In this document: piece after piece, positions 40,599 through 43,807 of the stretch | Layout: every line of letters starts with the position of its first letter | Position numbering within the stretch: position 1 is the stretch's first letter | Source of the DNA: Rhodovibrio sp. | Lineage (GTDB): Bacteria > Pseudomonadota > Alphaproteobacteria > Kiloniellales > Rhodovibrionaceae | Assembly (NCBI GenBank): GCA_007127165.1 | Contig: SKZV01000007.1 | Coordinates: forward strand, 1 to 43,807 | DNA length: 43,807 nucleotides | Direction of reading: 5' to 3' | Notes under the pieces: model-generated | The model's input: only the letters and a program-made list of their open reading frames with translations | Databases searched by the model: none | What the model was told of the DNA's origin: nothing | Program-made: the position numbers and the translations under genes

Positions 40599-41537
40599 CT
40601 AGATCGGCGACCAGAGCAGCAGCAACGCCGAGATCGTGGCCACGGACACTGCGGTGCCGATCAGGATGCTACTCGCTGCGACCGCCGGGAGCGTCTCGTA
40701 GCGCTGGGCCAGGATGTACGCGTTCACGCCGGCGGGTAATGCCGCCACGATAACGGCGACCTGAAGCCACAGCGGGTCGAGCTCGAAGACGAATCGGCCG
40801 AGACTCCAGACCAGCAGAGGGTGCAGCACCAGCTTCAGGCCCACGAGGGTGATGCTTTCGGGGAGTGGGCCCCGAATACCGTAACCGTGCAGCGAGGCCC
40901 CCATCGCGAAGAGCGCGACCGGCACCGCCGCCCGCCCCAGCATCTCGAGCAGCGAATCGAGGGCTGTAGGAAGGTCCAGTTGAAGAATGTTGATGGTTAG
41001 ACCAATCACGAGTCCGATAAGAATCGGGTTTCGCGCAAGGCCACCCAGCGTCGAGCGCGCGAGGTCGCCGAATCTCAGCCCCCTGCCCCCGCGAAATTCG
41101 AGCATCACCGTGGCGATAGGAAACATGAGCAGTGAGTGGAACGCCACGATCAGGAAGACCGGCAAAGTCGCCCGCTCGCCGAACACGGTCAGCACGATGG
41201 GGATTCCCAGCAACACCGTGTTCGAAAACGACGCCGTGAACCCGCCGATGGCGCCGCCGCGCAGTCCATGTCCGAACGTCAGCCGACTCACCGCCATACC
41301 AGCCGCATAGATCGTGAAGGCGCTGAGGTAGTACGAAGCGAGGAACGGCCACGCGAGGGCGCCCGTCAGCTCGATCTGTGCCATCGAACGCAACAAGAGC
41401 GCCGGAATCGCGAAGGCGAACGCGAAATACGACAAGCCACGCAGCCGGGCCGCCTCAAAATATCCGAGTCGGGCCGCTCCATAGCCGACAGCGACCAATC
41501 CGAATATCGGCGTCACAATCTCGATAAGGACGTTCAT
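40599..41537 (-). CDS. AEC-family (auxin efflux carrier-like) transporter
   Basis: 312 residues, about ten helices in two five-helix halves. IVTPIFGLVAVGYGAARLG opens the protein. GGFTASFSNTVLLGIPIVLTVFG and AALPAGVNAYILAQRYET carry the two broken-helix motifs of the AEC/PIN fold. Bacterial members export or take up small organic acids such as malate or malonate; the substrate cannot be told here. It stands alone between the tRNA-Val region and tRNA-Asp, without co-directional close neighbours. Confidence 0.9.
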   Translation of the reverse strand: MNVLIEIVTPIFGLVAVGYGAARLGYFEAARLRGLSYFAFAFAIPALLLRSMAQIELTGALAWPFLASYYLSAFTIYAAGMAVSRLTFGHGLRGGAIGGFTASFSNTVLLGIPIVLTVFGERATLPVFLIVAFHSLLMFPIATVMLEFRGGRGLRFGDLARSTLGGLARNPILIGLVIGLTINILQLDLPTALDSLLEMLGRAAVPVALFAMGASLHGYGIRGPLPESITLVGLKLVLHPLLVWSLGRFVFELDPLWLQVAVIVAALPAGVNAYILAQRYETLPAVAASSILIGTAVSVATISALLLLWSPI

Positions 41538-42074
41538 GTACTGCCCCTGCCAGGCCGGGCAGCCTTCCCGGCACCCCGCTCCCCGCCCTTATGCCGCCCG
41601 CTTTCTTCGAGCAGAATACCTTTTTGCCGCGGAGTCCCTCACCGAAAGGGCGGCATGCGCAATTTGGCGCTTCTGAAAGAGCGCCTGCGTCAGTCGCTTA
41701 CGAGGCCCGCTAAAAGGAAAAGCCCTTGCGAAGGGGGGCTTCGCAAGGGCTATCGCAGGCTCAGGACCGGCGATCGGCGATACGACCGTGCATTGGTGGG
41801 GGATGGCACGTCCGTAACTCCAGTATTATTAAACCACATTACCACCCCTTTTCGAATTTCAATAAGGGCGTACTCCGCCCGATACATCAGAAGCGGAACA
41901 AAGGCGGCCTTTCTTCCCTTCAGACAGGAGGAACGGCGCAGATGGAATATCGGTAATCGGATGACATAGAGGAATAATGGTGCCAGTTATAGTAACTGTA
42001 GCTCGCCTAAGATTTAGCGTCTGCCGTCGAGAAGCCTTTAACAGTCCCTCTAGCGAAAGCTTACCGGGATTCAC
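41538..42074. other. 537-base gap without a convincing gene
   Basis: Between the AEC transporter and tRNA-Val. The left part has a perfect 9-base inverted repeat (atgccgccc 41591-41599, gggcggcat 41648-41656, spacer 48). A strong minus-strand terminator lies at 41711-41750. From about 41820 to 42070 the DNA is clearly more AT-rich than the rest of the window, with small palindromes such as cagtta-tag-taactg (41984-41998), which overlaps a TATAAC on the minus strand. Short open frames here look random. It may hold a small RNA or a decayed gene. Confidence 0.6.
41711..41750 (-). terminator. Intrinsic terminator, minus strand
   Basis: A perfect 13-bp stem (agcccttgcgaag 41720-41732 with cttcgcaagggct 41738-41750) around a loop of five identical bases. 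On the minus strand it is followed directly by TTTTCCTTTTAGC. It ends a transcript coming from the right: tRNA-Val read-through or an unrecognised RNA between 41751 and 42074. Confidence 0.85.
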
Positions 42075-42150
42075 TGGTGGGCGGTGCAGGGCTCGAACCT
42101 GCGACCTTCTGGGTGTAAACCAGACGCTCTCCCAGCTGAGCTAACCGCCC
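42075..42150 (-). tRNA. tRNA-Val (anticodon TAC)
   Basis: 76 bases with an encoded CCA. The acceptor stem is GGGCGGT paired with ACCGCCC and the discriminator is A. The D-arm is AGCTCAGCTGGGAGAGC, the anticodon arm TCTGG-TTTACAC-CCAGA gives TAC, and the T-arm is GCAGGTTCGAGCCCTGC. It lies downstream of hupB with its own promoter-like sequence. Confidence 0.97.
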
Positions 42151-42164
42151 CTCACCTACACCAA

Positions 42165-42194
42165 ATTATCGCATTCGAAGACAAAATCAATCAA
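42165..42194 (-). promoter_or_regulatory. tRNA-Val promoter
   Basis: On the minus strand TTGATT (42189-42194) and GATAAT (42165-42170) are 18 bases apart and end 14 bases before the mature tRNA 5' end. The surrounding bases are AT-rich. The elements and position fit a sigma70-type promoter; the tRNA could also be read from hupB. Confidence 0.6.
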
Positions 42195-42260
42195 GGCCCA
42201 GGAACGCCAGCCGACCGTCGTTTCCGCCCGGCCGACGACCCCGAATCTTGAGCAGACGTT

Positions 42261-42533
42261 TTAGTTGACCGCGTCCTTGAGTGCCTTACCGGCCTTGAAC
42301 TTCGGTTGCCGGGTTTCGGGAATCGCAATCTTCTCCCCTGTACGAGGATTGCGACCCTCGGACGCAGCGCGTGTCGCAACGGCAAAGGTGCCAAAGCCAA
42401 CCAGGCGAACCTCGTCACCTTGCTTCAAAGAAGCTGTAATCTCGTCGAAGACACAATCGACAGCCTTCGCAGTATCGGCCTTCGTAAGACCGGTCTTCTT
42501 TGAGACAGCATCAATAAGTTCGTTCTTATTCAC
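42261..42533 (-). CDS. hupB: HU-family nucleoid protein
   Basis: 90 residues, exactly the HU length. NKNELIDAVSKKTGLTKADTAKAVD forms the N-terminal helices, VRLVGFGTFAVATRAASEGRNPRTGEKIAIPETRQPKFKAGKALKDAVN the beta-arm (RNPRTGE) and C-terminus. It binds and bends DNA with little specificity. The frame extends to an ATG at 42584, but that would overlap the promoter region. The GTG at 42533 gives the family start and has a G-rich ribosome-binding site just upstream. It follows lon, a common order. Confidence 0.95.
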   Translation of the reverse strand: MNKNELIDAVSKKTGLTKADTAKAVDCVFDEITASLKQGDEVRLVGFGTFAVATRAASEGRNPRTGEKIAIPETRQPKFKAGKALKDAVN

Positions 42534-42592
42534 GTCAAACCCCCCACGAGTTGTTGGGAAACACCTGTTCAACCACTGCAGCAAGCGGCAGG

Positions 42593-42621
42593 AGTGTAAA
42601 GTCGCCCCCTGCGACCGTCAA
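42593..42621 (-). promoter_or_regulatory. hupB promoter
   Basis: On the minus strand TTGACG (42616-42621) and TACACT (42593-42598) are separated by exactly 17 bases. The predicted start is near 42586, leaving a leader of about 53 bases before the GTG start. One of the best sigma70-type matches in the window. Confidence 0.75.
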
Positions 42622-42681
42622 TGTGCGAATGGCAGTTTTCCAAGGAATTCCGCCATTTCAGCACACCCTAACTACCCTGTG

Positions 42682-42706
42682 GCGGGTTAATGAGTGATTA
42701 ACCCGC
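42682..42706 (-). promoter_or_regulatory. Palindrome spanning the lon stop codon
   Basis: A perfect 10-bp stem (gcgggttaat and attaacccgc) with a 5-base loop that contains the last codons and the TAA stop of lon. On the minus strand it is not followed by a U-run, so it is a weak terminator at most; it may protect the lon mRNA 3' end. Confidence 0.45.
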
Positions 42707-43807
42707 TTTCGTCCGGCGTTTTTGGCGGTTTCGTTACGGTATCCACCTTCTCGGCCTCAGGCCACGCGCAGGGTGTCAATGGCTTTGAAAGCGCCTTCTC
42801 AAGCACCTCATCGACGATGGCGACCGGGATAATTTCGAGGCCCCGCTTGACGTTGTCAGGTATGTCCGCGAGGTCCTTCTCATTGTCCTTGGGGATCAGG
42901 ATTGTCTTCAGGCCGCCGCGCAGCGCCGCCAGCAGCTTCTCCTTCAGCCCGCCGATTGGCAGGACGCGGCCACGCAATGTGACCTCTCCCGTCATCGCCA
43001 CGTTGCAACGCACGGGGTTGCCGGTCAGCACGGAGACCAGAGCCGTAACCATAGCGATACCGGCGCTCGGCCCATCTTTCGGCACGGCGCCTTCGGGAAC
43101 GTGCACATGGAGATCACGCTTCTCGAATACCTCCGGGGAAATGCCGAAGGCCGCCGACCGGCTCTTGATGAAATACTCCGCCGCCTGCAAGGATTCCTTC
43201 ATCACGTCGCCAAGCTTACCGGTGGAAGTTACCTTGCCCTTTCCCGGGACGGTCACAGCCTCGATCGACAGAAGTTCACCGCCGACCTCGGTCCAGGCCA
43301 AGCCGGTCACCACGCCAATAAGGTCTTCGTTCTCCGCAACCCCATATCGAAACCGCGGCACGCCAGAATATTTCTTGAGATTCCTTTGGGAAATCTGAAC
43401 CTTCGGTAGACTCCCGGAAACGATTTCCTTCACCGCCTTGCGAGCAAGGTTGCCGATCTCGCGCTCGAGATTGCGCACCCCGGCTTCGCGGGTGTAGAGC
43501 CGAACCAGTTCGCGCAGCGCGCCATCGGAAATCGACCACTCCTCTTCGCTCAGTCCGTTTTCCTTGCGCTGCTTCGTGATCAGGTGGCGCTTGGCGATCT
43601 CGACCTTTTCATCCTCGGTGTAGCCTGGGATTCGGATGACCTCCATCCGGTCCAACAGGGCCGGCGGCATCCGAAGTGAGTTTGCCGTCGTGATGAACAT
43701 CACCTCGGAGAGATCGTACTCCACGTCGAGATAGTGATCGACGAAGGTGCTGTTCTGCTCGGGGTCGAGCACTTCCAGAAGCGCCGAAGACGGGTCGCCG
43801 CGCCAGT
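42687..43807 (-). CDS. lon: Lon ATP-dependent protease (C-terminal part, runs off the right edge)
   Basis: About 373 C-terminal residues are present and the frame continues past the window edge ([37 protein letters not shown]). This covers the end of the AAA+ module, the alpha-helical lid and the protease domain. The catalytic Ser is in [11 protein letters not shown] (codon at 43065-43067) and the catalytic Lys in [13 protein letters not shown]. Lon degrades misfolded and regulatory proteins. The C-terminus carries a short extra tail after [15 protein letters not shown], ending GLITH. hupB follows downstream. Confidence 0.96.
   Translation of the reverse strand, partial: WRGDPSSALLEVLDPEQNSTFVDHYLDVEYDLSEVMFITTANSLRMPPALLDRMEVIRIPGYTEDEKVEIAKRHLITKQRKENGLSEEEWSISDGALRELVRLYTREAGVRNLEREIGNLARKAVKEIVSGSLPKVQISQRNLKKYSGVPRFRYGVAENEDLIGVVTGLAWTEVGGELLSIEAVTVPGKGKVTSTGKLGDVMKESLQAAEYFIKSRSAAFGISPEVFEKRDLHVHVPEGAVPKDGPSAGIAMVTALVSVLTGNPVRCNVAMTGEVTLRGRVLPIGGLKEKLLAALRGGLKTILIPKDNEKDLADIPDNVKRGLEIIPVAIVDEVLEKALSKPLTPCAWPEAEKVDTVTKPPKTPDESGLITH

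Noticed and set aside
41136-41969. Plus-strand frame of 277 codons
   Set aside because: Most of it is opposite the AEC transporter. The remaining part from 41655 has a basic, motif-free product and crosses the terminator stem.
41859-42074. Minus-strand frame of 71 codons beside tRNA-Val
   Set aside because: Its start abuts the tRNA 3' end, it has no family pattern and no clear ribosome-binding site.

Overview
The window is a gene-dense chromosomal segment of a high-GC alphaproteobacterium. I place it near Rhodospirillales-type lineages from gene order and protein features alone, with no finer assignment. The supporting signs are the complete 14-gene nuoA-N operon followed by birA-coaX-rnj, the rpsB-tsf-pyrH-frr-uppS-cdsA-dxr-rseP-bamA-skp-lpxD order, a short ProS without an editing insertion, a DUF1467 protein beside methylmalonyl-CoA epimerase, and RNase J. 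Nearly every gene is on the minus strand, so transcription runs from right to left.

Right edge to about 40.1 kb: the C-terminal part of lon, hupB (GTG start, clear sigma70-type promoter), tRNA-Val(TAC), a roughly 540-base AT-richer gap holding a strong minus-strand terminator, an AEC-family transporter, and tRNA-Asp(GTC) with its own TTGACA promoter.

40.1 kb to 22.2 kb: nuoA through nuoN with all 14 complex I subunits, then birA (biotin ligase), coaX (type III pantothenate kinase) and rnj (RNase J), mostly with overlaps or tiny gaps. Two gaps stand out. A nested-palindrome element lies between nuoC and nuoB and its arm includes the nuoB stop codon. A 46-codon frame exactly bridges nuoH and nuoI with ATGA overlaps at both ends.

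22.2 kb to 14 kb: an SLC13-like transporter, mce and DUF1467, then a plus-strand insertion (NCS2 purine permease and a promoter-hairpin-terminator unit that looks like a small RNA gene), a secreted hypothetical protein, proS, and the lolC/lolD lipoprotein-release genes.

14 kb to 1: dnaE, then a long run joining translation (rpsB, tsf, frr), pyrimidine metabolism (pyrH) and envelope building: uppS (undecaprenyl-PP), cdsA (CDP-diacylglycerol), dxr (isoprenoid precursor), rseP (site-2 protease), bamA and skp (outer-membrane protein assembly), and the start of lpxD (lipid A). I see no prophage, insertion sequence, CRISPR array or defence system. Most of the window is housekeeping. The best candidates for something undescribed are the small-RNA unit near 19.5 kb, the nuoH-nuoI bridging frame, the nuoB-nuoC palindromic element and the terminated non-coding stretch near 41.9 kb.
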